NCBI GenBank assembly: GCA_050084985.1
Contig: JBITNC010000001.1
Location: 206,708,001-206,772,000 of the forward strand
Reading direction: 5' to 3'
Origin: Nageia nagi
Taxonomy: Eukaryota > Pinophyta
Length of the DNA stretch: 64,000 nt
Of the stretch, positions 23,171 through 34,259 are shown one piece after another (within the stretch, counting starts at the first letter, position 1; each line of letters begins with the position of its first letter). The notes beneath the pieces are model-generated. The model did not search any database and was not told the origin of the DNA. It saw nothing but the letters and a program-made list of their open reading frames with translations. The position numbers were made by a program, and so were the translations under genes.

Positions 23171-24104
23171 ACCACCTCAAGACACTATTTGACCTTAAGT
23201 ACCATCAAAGATTTGAATGAATTATGTTTGCATAATACTATGGTAATGACAAGTTTGATATAGGAATATGTATCATTTGTGACAATTTGGTGCTAGCTTC
23301 AATATGTTTTGACATATTTTATAGAGTGGAGAAGCAACCCAAATACCCTATAGACCAAAGGTGAATTGGTGATGAGAACAAAAGAGTAAGAGGAGGAAAT
23401 GATTAGCATTGATTTGCTAGCACACCCTATGACCATTTGCAAAACTATGTGGATTAACCTTACTATACAGAATGAGATGACTGTCATAGGTAAAGATGTG
23501 TTTTGCATTTTTTGGTATTTTCAAAATTTAAATTTTAAAATGGAGGTAAAAAGGGGATATACCTTTAGTTAAATTTTGAAAATTATTATAAGGTTAGAAA
23601 AATAAATTTAATGGGGTAAATGTTGAATATAAGTGTCCATATTATTGCCACATAGGGCTAATAGTAAAAATAGTATTAGATAGAGAATAAGGTCTCCTTG
23701 TGGTATGAAATGATATTTAATAGCTAAGAAAATAATAGAGTAATGACCCTACTTAAATTTGTATTTTTGTGTTAGCACTAAATTGTCAACTAATGAAAAA
23801 GATTTCAAAGTATTAAATGCCATTACCATCATCTCCAACTTTAACCAAACCTAACCCAAAATTATTGAGGGTGTGAGGAGACATCCATTTGGACAAATTT
23901 GAGCCCCTTTAGCTATAAATAAAGGAGTAGAGCATTGAAAAAATACCAACAATAACTACCTATCTATCTCTTGCTATTTTCATTTTGTTTTGGTTATTAT
24001 CATGGATCATGTAAAGAAAGGAAGTCTCCCTTTTCTCTCCAAATCAAGTTGCACTATTTTTGCATGTTTTTTATATGTCTATTTAAAGTAGTCCTTTTGG
24101 TATT
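23171..24104. other. Unassigned sequence left of element E
   Basis: No family recognised. 23171-23510 may still be decayed LINE ORF1 (minus). On the plus strand CTATAAATAA at 23913-23922 resembles a TATA box, and the text after it is pyrimidine-rich like a leader, with an ATG at 24002 that opens no long frame. Bases 24105-24109 (ATGTA) are the left target duplication of E. Confidence 0.35.
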
Positions 24105-24109
24105 ATGTA

Positions 24110-24955
24110 TGTTGCAATGAAAATTGAGCTGGAATACAGAATAACATAAAATAAAAATTATTCTTCAATCTTTATTGAACCTCAAATTACATAACATAGA
24201 TAGACATGTTGTAATTGCAAAATGATATTCAATCTTAGTTCAAACTACAATTTGCCCTTAGAAGGGACTTTTACAAATGTTATGTGCCAAAATAAGAGTA
24301 TTAGATCTCCATTGTTTTTGGGTTGCTTACTTCTTTCCTTGATATGAACCTGTAAATCCTACACACATGCAAAAGACAATAACATCAAAGCATCTATGTA
24401 TAACATTGTATTAAAATGAAACTAGCATAAAACAATAAAAGGAATGAGTTTACAAGATTTTGGCAGCATTACCCTACTTCAAAAATGGGTTCAATTGGGG
24501 TCTCAAAGATTGATCACCATTTGGTTTGTATTAACCTGTATTTATAGATTTTTCATGTGAGACGTTCCAAGGTTGGAAAGGGGAAGTGAAGAGCCACTGT
24601 AAGTCATAACTGACCCCTTCTATCCACCTCATCTTGGAAGATGAAGCATTCCAACTTCCTTTTTTGATTTTTTGTTTGGCTGTTGCAGAGTTGCTGGCGT
24701 TTGTATGTCAAATGTTGGTGATCACCTCAAAATGCTAGCATTTTATATGGAACACCAGTGACTAGTTAACTATATTAAAATGACCGCTTAACAGTCAAAT
24801 TTTATTGAAAAGAGGCCATGTGACCATTCATTTTGCATGCACTCAATGAGAGCTATCCAATAATAGGGTTTCTAAACCTATTTTATGTTGTCACATCGAG
24901 TTATGATTATTCTAATGTTTACTTGGTTAAAGAGGGACATTTTTAGGTGTCTACA
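24110..24955 (-). repeat. 3' LTR of element E
   Basis: Minus strand TGTAGACACC to GCAACA. It has the same length as the 5' copy. A TATA box (CTATAAATACA, minus of about 24537-24548) should drive transcription. Positions 24674-24812 hold a CpG-rich module that differs strongly between the two LTRs. Confidence 0.95.
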
Positions 24956-24969
24956 TTTTGCCCCTTTTT
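24956..24969 (-). other. Polypurine tract of element E
   Basis: The minus strand reads CAAAAAGGGGCAAAA against the LTR start TGTAGA. It is the same tract type as in C, G and H. Confidence 0.85.
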
Positions 24970-25005
24970 GAAATTATCAATCGAAAAATGCGATTGATTA
25001 TTTCA
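24969..25005. repeat. Hairpin next to E's polypurine tract
   Basis: Arms of 15 bases (TGAAATTATCAATCG and CGATTGATTATTTCA) with one mismatch and a 7-base loop. It sits directly inside the PPT, in the 3' untranslated part of the element RNA. Confidence 0.75.
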
Positions 25006-25439
25006 AAAATATAGAATGGGAAGTTTTGTTGCTTGACTGTTTGTTGTTGCCCTTTTACGATATAAGTTTTGACTCAATTTCTTAAGTGAATCAAACTTTT
25101 GCTTTATCAGACTATGATAAAATGTGTTTTCTTTTTACATTTGATGTAATTTTGAAAACAAATTTGCATATACCTTAGAAGTAACTATTTTTGGTATGAC
25201 AATGTGTTGAGCTTGTGTGACAGTTGCATGACATTTTTGTTATGTCATTTTGTATGTCTAAGTGCACATGTACCATATAAGCCTTCCTTAGTATATGAGT
25301 TTTGATGGTATTTTCCTTTGTCCCGACAATGGGGTTTCAAGATGATCTCATGTAACAAAGATACATCACATTTTATCATTATTTGATTTTCTTCACCAAT
25401 TTAAGGCTATATTTGAGAAAACTTAATGTTTTCAGGGCT

Positions 25440-25565
25440 ATTTCCAAATGCAACATTTTACTCCCAGTCACTGACATTTAGTTTCAATCACCGATGTTCG
25501 TATTTAAGTCACCAGCATTTAGTAATAGTCATCGGCATTCGTATTTAGGTTGCCGGAGTTTCAAA
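25440..25565. repeat. Array of ~20-bp CpG-rich motif in E, 3' side
   Basis: Five or so degenerate copies of a unit like TCACCGGCATTCGTATTTA. The CpG positions vary between CG, TG and CA from copy to copy. The same motif occurs in the LTRs, in the presumed intron at 25910-26015 and in the leader at 40615-40760. Confidence 0.6.
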
Positions 25566-25687
25566 TAAGAAAAAGTTTTGACTTTTTCTTATTCCTCTCT
25601 CTTTAGCTATTGCTTTCCATGTTTTCCAATACCATTTGTCATTGCTGATTCATCAATTTCCAACCATTGATATTCATCATATTCAAC

Positions 25688-28080
25688 ATGCCTCCACGTA
25701 GACGCTCCATCGGACGCTCTTGACCTATCCGGGAAGAGGTAGGGTTTTGTACTAACATTTTCTATTTTTTTTTTTATAGTTTACCTATTTAATTTAAAAA
25801 TTGCAACCATGAATGTTATTAAAAAACTATTTTGGTCATTTATATAGGATAAACTTTGTAGATTAGGCTTTTATTTATGTTTTTTATGAAATTTTTCCTA
25901 TTTCTACTACGGTCATCGACTTGAGCCGAGTAGCTAACAAAAACGCTAGTGTTTTAAGGTCAAACACCAGTGACCAAGTGTTGAGGATTACAAATGCCAA
26001 TGTTTTAGTATGAAACACCATTTTTTCTTTCTTTTTTTTTTAACTAAATTTTAACATTATACAAGTTCGAGATGTTTTTGAGCCTCGAGGTAGATATCCC
26101 TCAATTTTACAGGAGGGTAGAGATTTTCTGGATCTTACTGATCATACCTTTTTCAAGTCCATTGGTTTTGGAGTGGGCCCATACATGGGTCGCATTCATT
26201 GGGACTATCCTCTGTTAGCTGCATTATTAGATAGATGGGATGTAGTTACATGCACCTTTCATTTTCTGATAGGGGAGATGAATGTTACGGTAGAGGATAT
26301 ACATAGATTATATAGACTCCCTATTCATGGATGGAGGATTTTACCTGTAGTTGATAGAGCAGGAGCTTTACCTACCATTTCTTATTTGTATGGAGCTGAT
26401 CAAGTTAACACTATTGTTTTTGAGATTATATCAGGGGGCATCAAATATTATCAGTATTAGCTAGAGGATCAGTAGAGGATGATACAATTTTCATATTTGA
26501 TGGGATTGGTTCAGTGCTATGCTCTCCCTAATACTGGCAATAGGAGGTTTCTATGGCCATTATTACCTATCATTGTAGATATGATATGACATGGCATAGT
26601 GTATGCTTGGGTGCCCACATTATTGGCCCAAATTTATAGAGAGTTATTCTTCTATTCACAGGGGCATAGGGCTTCTTTATCAGTCACCATTACATTACAG
26701 GCATGGGCCTATGAACATATTACTATAGCTCATCCTTCAGGATTACCGATGCCTGGATTTGATAGCCACTTGGATTATGTGGCCGGTATAGTCAGATGGC
26801 ATGAGGACTATTATATCCATCCATCAGATGGAGTCTATTGAGATGTGGGCTATTACCACCACATGCTTAGTCACTTGATTCCTGATCAGGTGAGATTCAG
26901 ACCCTACCACTTATATCTTGTATGGAGAGAACTCATAGTTGAGCTTAATGGTATCCAGTAGCCACATGTTTTGAGTGGTCATAGGGCAAATTTTTTGGAG
27001 TACTTTCATTTTGAGCAAGTGCATCATCAGTTTGATTTGATTCAAGATGTGCCTACCCCAGCAGTGCCATACCAGTGGGAGGGTACTATTTCAGTCAAGG
27101 GTGTACAGCCACTAGTTTATACAGAGCTCGATCCTACTCAGGAGGAGAGACCACTAGAGGATGACATTGGAGAGGATGATGTAGGAGTGTCTGAGGCTTT
27201 CAGAGCCTGGTGGGAGGAGAGAGATGATGGTATAAAGGGTCGACATGTGCATCGATGCATCGATGTTGCTGATGAGCCAGGTGCAGCAATAGCAAAGGGA
27301 GAGGTAGGTGAGGAGCTTATAGGAGCAGTGGCTACAAGAGCTAAGGCTATTGGTGAGGAGGTCATGGTGGATGCTCCTAAGGAGTTAGCTCCTAAGGATG
27401 AGGCTATGGGTGTTGGTGAGGAGAGAGCTACCCCAGAGGGTATGTGCAGAGTCGAGGAGGCTCCTACTACTCAGGTACCTAGCATTGATACTTTGCTAGG
27501 AGACATTTATGAGTTGAGACACTAGTTAGCATAGGCCCAATCATGTATGTATAGATACAAGGCTAAGTAGGATAGGTATGACATGAGAGAGATGAGGCCC
27601 ATTCTTCTCTACAGGGAGTTCAGGCCCATCAGTTTGGTGTAGCATCATCTTCTAGGGGTGAGCCTTTAGTTGTTCACCATGGTATTTATCAGCAATGAGA
27701 TTTTTACAGTAGTATAGTATAATCATGGCTGACAGGTATTCTAGCTTTTACTCCAAGGGCTCAGTATCCTATTCCTCCAGATAGTTATATACCTATAGAC
27801 ATCTTAGCCTATCAGGTAGGTAGTAATGTACAGGGCACGGTTGGATCACCTAGCAGGACTTAGTGGTCATGAGGTCTTTCTAGCAGGAGTGGTACACCTT
27901 GGACAACTCCCTTAGGGGCTATTGGTTTAGTTGAGTTACGAGAGGCTCAGTGTCTAGGTAGTCTTATAGGATCTGTAGGTACTACTCCTCCCGGTCAGAG
28001 CATCAGAGATACTGATAGATGGTAGAGATGACCTAGCAGTCCTAGCAAACTAGGTAGTGGTTGGGGTAGTCCATGAGGAT
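25688..28080 (+). pseudogene. Antisense plant mobile domain (PMD)-like gene in E
   Basis: Runs against gag-pol, between pol and the 3' LTR. Exon 1 is probably 25688-25738 (MPPRRRSIGRS) before a GT donor. A polypyrimidine tract and CAAG end the presumed intron near 26066. The main exon keeps one frame from 26068 to about 27600 with only five stops (26458, 26473, 26587, 26839, 26959). IHWDYPLLAALLDRWD, TFHFLIGEMNVTVEDI and LYRLPIHG match the PMD family (aminotransferase-like, PF10536), whose members act in plant silencing and are often carried by transposons. An LQAWAYEHI segment follows, then a charged region. After a frameshift (27545-27615) comes a Ser/Gly/Pro-rich tail. The simplest exon junction is out of phase by one base, so intron borders are uncertain. 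The role in the element is unknown. Confidence 0.8.
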
Positions 28081-28450
28081 ATTCTTTTTGTGATGTTATC
28101 TTTCTATATGCTTATTGTACCCATGTAGTTTTATTTGATGATTTATGATGTTATGATGACCATTTGCTAGATTATTATGATGTATAGATGGACCTTTGAT
28201 ATTCATTGTATTTGTATGATTCTTTATGATATATGATGTTATGATGACTTTCATTTTATGTATGGATGGGTATGATGTGATGTTAGGTAGCTCATAATTA
28301 TCTTTTAATTACTTGATGATGAATGGATGTTAATGATAGATGTAATTTCAAAATGTATGATGTATGATTTTGACTATGGAATGTATGATATATAATTTTG
28401 AGGCTATGATCAACAAATTAATTTGATGATGTTATCAGTCCTCAAAAGTG
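28081..28450. repeat. TATGATG-rich simple sequence in E
   Basis: Irregular repetition of TATGATG and GATGTTATGATG downstream of the PMD-like gene. No coding potential is seen. It may be the 3' end of that gene's transcript or plain low-complexity drift. Confidence 0.5.
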
Positions 28451-28589
28451 ATTGAATAATAAGTACAAATAAACAATGAATCTAACTTATAATTTTAACA
28501 AGATAAGTTATTTAAGGACATAATTTTATTATATTTTTGCAGAATCAGATGCATCATTTTCCGCACTTGGCAATTTTACAATAGACATA

Positions 28590-28875
28590 ATGACATGACA
28601 AACTAATGGCTTATGAATGCATATGAACATTAACTTTATCTTGGTCAGGGGAACAATAAATAATCATTCTTATCCTTTCCAAAGAAAAGCAATTTTAATA
28701 ATGTTCAAAGGTAAAGGATAATAGGAAAATGGATTGACATGACACACTAGTGACTTATGGATGCATATGAACATTAACTTTATCTTGGTCAGGGGAACAA
28801 TAAATAATCATTCTTATCCTTTCCAAAGAAAATCAATTTTAATAATGTTCAATGGTAATGATAATCTTGAATGAT
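28590..28875. repeat. Tandem duplication, 143-bp unit
   Basis: The block with CTTATGAATGCATATGAAC at 28610 recurs at 28753 (CTTATGGATGC) and continues for about 120 bases with few differences. It is noncoding and lies between the PMD-like gene and the sense ORF. Confidence 0.8.
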
Positions 28876-30004
28876 TTAACAAAATGACACAAATGGTTCT
28901 AAACACAAACAACATGCAACTTATGACAAGAGATTAGGTGCTCTTAGTTTAATGACCAAGTTATTATAACATCTACCTTATCTTTCTTTATTTCCAGATC
29001 TAATAACCTAAGATGATATCAAATAATATTATTATATGTTGATAAGGAAATCTAAAAACTCCAGTGTGTGCAGTGAGATTCATTTCCCTTCTTAGATCAT
29101 TTGAGATGAAATATCCTAGAGACATTAATAAGCTAGTCTATCCATATGAAACGTATAAAAGGTCCATAGGAAAGAAGGTCGCTAACCAAAATGGACATAT
29201 CACCACTCGTAAGGTATGCCCCATTGCTAGATAGGCGTCCATAGCCCTGATGAGGATTAACCCCTCGATCCCACTACAACCTTGCTCTACTGCCAGTCAG
29301 GCATCTATAGCCCTGATAGAGGATATTGTAATCACCCAAGAATCATTGATATAATGTAATAATTCTCTTTTTTTTTGTAATCTCTTTTCTCTCTCTTTTT
29401 TTTTTTTTTTTACTATCAAATGATTCTTGGGTTCAAGATGAAGTGAATAATAGGATAGACACATAACTTTCACTCCTAATGTCTCTTAGAATGATTTCAT
29501 TCAAATTCTCTTTGAATTTTTTAATGTTACAAGTGTTTGGAGTTTATGGATTTTCCCTCAAACACAAACTTCATGTTTTTCTATCATCTATGGTATATCA
29601 TTTCTTTATGAAAGAAAAGATAAAGTGAATGTGGTGATAACAAGTAGATTATTCTAAAATGACCTTTTCACACATTACACATTTACTGGATAACCACTTT
29701 TACAATGACATGCAACATATACTTACATCATACAAGGGCAGGGCACCCTATTACCAAGTGACCTCTAGATGTTTCCATCTAGGTAGATTTTATAATTTTA
29801 TAATTTTTTTTTTTAGGATTTTATAATTTTTCTCAAGAATCTTTTTAGGATGCATTCAAATCGAGTTTGAACTACCTTAGGATTAAATGAGCAATGTGTT
29901 GAAATAAAAAACAAACTAAAATCTAATATCACTTGATTATGATAAATTTCGAGAACACAATAATCTAAGTGTTCAGAGGTCACAGTCTGTATGATTGAGA
30001 TGTT
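28876..30004. other. Noncoding part of E
   Basis: No gene seen. It includes an imperfect pair of ~75-base repeats at about 29213-29330 (both containing ATAGCCCTGAT) and a poly-T/CT stretch at 29367-29411. Confidence 0.5.
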
Positions 30005-31024
30005 TCATTCTTGGTGTTTGAAGGTTAAGTTGTGAGTACAATCAACTATTATTTTAGGCTTTTCTATAGGCCACAGGAGATAGAAATATATCATCAAGTC
30101 ATATTCCGATTTAGGAGAACACCATAGTTCAAATGCATCAATACAAATGATAGCTTGATATCCATTGGCTTTGACATCCCAACCGTAAGATTCACCTGTA
30201 TCATAGAATGTCAAGGCCAATTTTTGTTGAATTTTGATAGGCATGGAAAAGATATTTGAATATAGAGGAGTAGGAACATTATGCATAACTTTCATAAATA
30301 GATCTTTGTCATACCTACTTTCGAACCTAGGAAGATAATTTCCATTATTCTGTACTCTATGTCCTTTTGATAATTTTTTGATAATCTCATTTCTAACCCT
30401 TATTTGATTTATCATTGTAAGTTCAGCAATACGGTAAGCTTGCCTTTCTTCCAACTTTCATTTCCTAATTATGGGTCACATTTGTATGTGAGAGAATCTG
30501 TTGATTTGTCTATAGTATTGTTGTGGTGTTCTAGGAGGGAAGGCCACAAACGCATTGGAAAAGTCATAAGTCACCCTTTTATGAGGTAAATAAGGTAAAA
30601 GTTCATCCATCCATTCCAGGTTTTTAGTTAATTGTTCAACGTAGTTCATCCTAGCTAAAAGGAGTGAAGGATTCATTAATTGACACCTTATGTTGATCCT
30701 TGGCATTCCATAAGGCCATTGTAAATAAAAAGCTGTTATTTCTTGTGATATTCGTTCCATATGTGTGGAATAGATTTGTGGGCCCAAATTAATGCAGGCT
30801 TCATATCCACAAAAAGTGACTTCCCAAACATTATTCCTACCACAAAACATATTATATGTTCTTTCATATTGCTCATTAATAGTCAACCATAAATAATTCA
30901 AGAGATTCATATCAAATTTATGTTTCAAATACGTTAATGTGAAGTCACCTGAATATCTGGGTGGTGGAAATCGTACTTGTGGTTGCACGAAGCTACCTTT
31001 AGCAGATTCCTTTACCAGATTCAT
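30005..31024 (-). pseudogene. Unidentified extra ORF downstream of integrase in E
   Basis: Same strand as gag-pol, starting about 130 bases after the end of pol. One frame of 340 codons holds from ATG 31024 to the stop at 30005 with only two internal TGA codons (30476-30478 and near 30461). The predicted protein is rich in aromatic and basic residues: near the start VRFPPPRYSGDFTLTYLKHK, then LQWPYGMPRINI, and in the second half a similar LLWPIEKPKIIV. That suggests two related halves, each ending in a (L)WP(Y/I)xxP(R/K)I box. I see no signal peptide and no family I recognise. Extra ORFs after pol are known in Tat elements, but this product is unknown to me. Confidence 0.75.
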
Positions 31025-31149
31025 CTTTCTATTTAGTCATTAACACTTGACAAATATTAATATTTTTATTTATTTATTATTTTAACAATAAAATAAAACA
31101 AAAGAAAACTAATGTACACTTTTCCCCTCTTTTTTCTCTTTTTTTTTAT

Positions 31150-32310
31150 GTATAGAAGGGTCGGAGATGCATGATATTTATAGGTTCACACTCTTCATTT
31201 CCTTCTAAATTTGATAAATGATAAGTTCCCTTACCAAATTTTTTCTTAATGATGTACGGTCCTAACCAATTTGGAGCAAACTTGTTTCTAAGCTGTCGTT
31301 CTAGTCATGAAGTTTGTTGATTTTCTTTTAAGACCAAATCACCTATTTTGAATTCATGAATTAGAGCCCTTTTATCAAAAGCTCATTTTATCCTCCTCTG
31401 ATAAACATGCATGTGCTCTAAAGCATTAATACATTTTTCATCTAAGAGTAATAACTGATCTAAGTGAGTTTGTCTTGCTTCCTCATCAACATTTTGCTCA
31501 CTTAGATTTACTCTAAGGGAAGGTATCTCCAGTTCTATGGGTAGGATGGCTTCTGTTCCATATACTAAAGAGAATGGTGTTGCCCCAATGGGAGTGTGTA
31601 CACTAGTACGATAAGCCCATAAGGCTTTCAGTATTTGCATATGCCAATCTTTATGAGAATCATTTACTATTTTTGCTAAGATATTTCAAATGGTTTTGTT
31701 AGTAGCCTCTACCTGTCCATTTCCTTGTGGATAATATGGAGTGGAAAAACTTTGTTTAATGCTATACTTGTCACATATATGTTTTACATCCTTATTTTTA
31801 AAATTCTTTCCATTATCCATAATTAATTGGTTCGGTATACCGAATCTACATATGATATAATTTTCGATAAATTCAGCGATTCATGCCCCAGTGGTGGAAG
31901 TCATGGGAATAGCCTCTACCCATTTAGTAAAATATTCAGTTGCTATAATGATGAACTTGTGTCCACCAGAGGATGTAGATGTAATTTGTCCTATTAAATC
32001 TAAGGCCTATTTAGAGAATGGCCAAAGTGATTGTATAGGATGTAGCTCTTGAGATGGTTGTGAAAATAAATGCACTTATTGTTGACATTTAAAGCACTTT
32101 TTAACATATTCACAACAATCTTTTTCCATAGTAGGCCAATAATACCCCATCCGTATTAATCGCTTTACAATTGCAACACCATTAAAATGTCCTCTACATG
32201 TTCCATCATGAGCGGAGGATATAGCTTTTTTAATATCATTCCATTTGAGACATCTAAATAATATACCATTGAAATTTTGTCGATGCAAGATATCCCCTAT
32301 CAAACAATAT
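31150..32310 (-). pseudogene. Integrase of element E
   Basis: The HHCC zinc domain is well kept: AHDGTCRGHFNG, GYYWPTMEKDC and C-KCQ (32303-32076). The core has DLIGQI, MDNGKNFKN and GQVEATNK (about 32010-31690), which hold the D, D and E of the catalytic triad. It is followed by WAYRTSVHTPIGATPFSLVY. The end KLRPFYT-type motif (here MHLRPFYT) is near 31155. It shares the frame of RT and RNase H, broken only by scattered stops (for example at 32073 and 31382). No chromodomain is present, as expected for Tat. Confidence 0.9.
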
Positions 32311-32499
32311 TTAGTAGCTTTAATTTTAAATGCTCGTCATGATGATTTATTAAGGTTTATAGGAAGAGTTCCAAACTTTAAAAAGTCTATCAATTCCTGG
32401 TACCAATTATCTTTATCTGTTATGTCAATATTTAATACACTTTATTCTTCATCTTCTTGTTGTAATGATGATTGAGACAATTGGATTATTTTGACTTGA

Positions 32500-32915
32500 A
32501 TTGACAATTTTTTAGGATCTTCTGGGATAAGAGATCCAATAGAAGCCATAGCATCTGCAAATCTATTAGATGATCTCGGTGCCGCTTCTATACTAAATTG
32601 ATCAAAAGATTTTAATAATTCCTTAACTAATGCTTTATACTTTTGAAGTAAGGGTTCTTTACATTGATAGATTCCTTTCACTTGATTTACGATGAGTAAA
32701 GAATCTCCAATAATCTTAATTCTTTTGAGTTTTGATTTAATAGCGGTTTTCAATGCTAATATCAAAGCTTTGTATTCTGCATTATTATTAGTACAAGGAA
32801 ATTTAAGTTTAAATGAATATGGTATAGGGATTCCTTGCGGTGTTATAAATATGACACCTGCTCCACCACCTTGTTCACATCAAGAACCATCAAAGTGTAT
32901 TGTCATATCCCACTC
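32500..32915 (-). pseudogene. Archaeal-type RNase H of element E
   Basis: TIHFDGS-CEQGGGAGVIF gives the first Asp, NNNAEYKALILALK the Glu, and KIIGDSLLIVNQVKG the next Asp. The end RFADAMASIGSLIPED matches relatives. A single TGA interrupts it just after FDGS. It lies between the first RNase H and integrase, the defining Tat arrangement. Confidence 0.9.
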
Positions 32916-33079
32916 ATCTTCGAGTTCTATAGGTATTTCAATTTCATCTAGTTGAAATATCCCGTCATCAGGTAACTCAATGACAAGTGGTTTATCATCT
33001 TGTAATGGAGCATCAGCGAGATAATCGACAATTGCTTGACCTTTTATTGATTTTTATCCAATAAAATGCAAATCAAATT

Positions 33080-33480
33080 TAGTTAGGTGCATTATCCACT
33101 TTGCAGTTCTTGAATTTTGATAGGTTTTATTCATCATATATTTCAAGGGATCCACTTTAGAGATGACATACATTGTATGATTGAGCATATAATGTCAAAG
33201 TTTTTTAGTAACAAAAATGATAGCAAGACATAATTTTTCCAAATATATATACTTAATCTCATAGTCCACCAGTGTTCTACTTAGGTAATATATAGCTTGC
33301 TCTTTATTATGTTCATTCTTCTGGGCAAGCATTATTCCTAAGGCAGTTTCAGTAGCAGAAATGTATAACAAAAAGGGTATATCTTTTCTTAGTGAACTTA
33401 ATATAGGAGGAGATAATAAATATCTTTTAATTTCATCAAACATGTCTTGTTGCTCTTTACCCCAATAATATTCTACTCCC
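33080..33480 (-). pseudogene. RNase H (first) of element E
   Basis: Opens with FDEIKRYLLSPPILSS. LLYISATETALGIMLAQ (DEDD-type first Asp replaced by the usual L-Y-SATE start) and AIYYLSRTLVDYEIKY follow. The block 33443-33195 is free of stops. It continues directly from RT. Confidence 0.88.
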
Positions 33481-33489
33481 TTTTTTAAT

Positions 33490-34250
33490 TGTTTTGTAAA
33501 TAGTTTACATTTATTAGAAAGTTGAGCTATAAACCTTCTGATGGCTTGTAGCTTACCCTATAAACTTTGTAGTTATTTTAGATTTGCAGGAGGTGGCATG
33601 TCTACTACTACCTTCAGTTTATTAGGATCTATTTCAATTCCTCATCGAGATACAATAAATCCTAATAGTTTTCCTGAAGTTACACCAAAAACACACTTTT
33701 TTGGATTTAATCTTACTTTATGTTCTAATAATCTGTCTAAAACTTTAATTAGGTCTTTTCCATGATTTACTCGATGTTTTGATCTAACCAACAAATCATC
33801 AACATAATCTTCTACTATGTCACGCATATAATCATGGAATATATAAGTCATAGCCCTTTGATAAGTTGCTCTGGCATTCTTTAATCCAAAAGGCATAACT
33901 TTATAACAAAAGATACCCCATAGAGTTATAAAGGCCATTTTATGTTGATCTTCAAGAGCTATTTTTATTTGATTATAACCAAAAAAGCCATCCATTAATG
34001 ATAGCATATCATGTCCTGCTGTTGAATCTACCAAACTATCAATGTTAGGTAGAGGGAAATCATCCTTAGGATAGGCTTTATTAAGATCACGAAAATCTAT
34101 GCATATTCATATTTTTCCACTTGGTTTTTTCATAGGTACCATATTAGATATCCAATCCGAATAATCTATAGGTTGTATAAATTTGGCTTCTAATAATATT
34201 TGAAGTTCTTCTTTTACCATTAATGCTATAGTAGGATGCATTTTACGTAA
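33490..34250 (-). pseudogene. Reverse transcriptase of element E
   Basis: Fingers: FIQPIDYSDWISNMVPMKKP, then CIDFRDLNKAYPKDDFPLPN after one TGA (Arg in relatives). Palm: SLMDGFFGYNQI, TLWGIFCYKVMPFGLKNA and the catalytic VEDYVDDLLV (about 33820). Thumb: KCVFGVTSGKLLGFIVS. The stretch 34034-33642 is open and the active-site aspartates are intact. This is the best preserved RT in the window. Confidence 0.92.
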
Positions 34251-34259
34251 TTTTTATTT

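Noticed and set aside
23913-24002. TATA-like box and pyrimidine-rich leader suggesting a host gene promoter
   Set aside because: No coding frame follows before or after removing element E; kept only as a remark in the unassigned region.
27138-27365. Minus-strand Ser/Pro-rich open frame
   Set aside because: Mirror image of the charged region of the PMD-like gene on the plus strand; its composition follows from the codons of the real frame.
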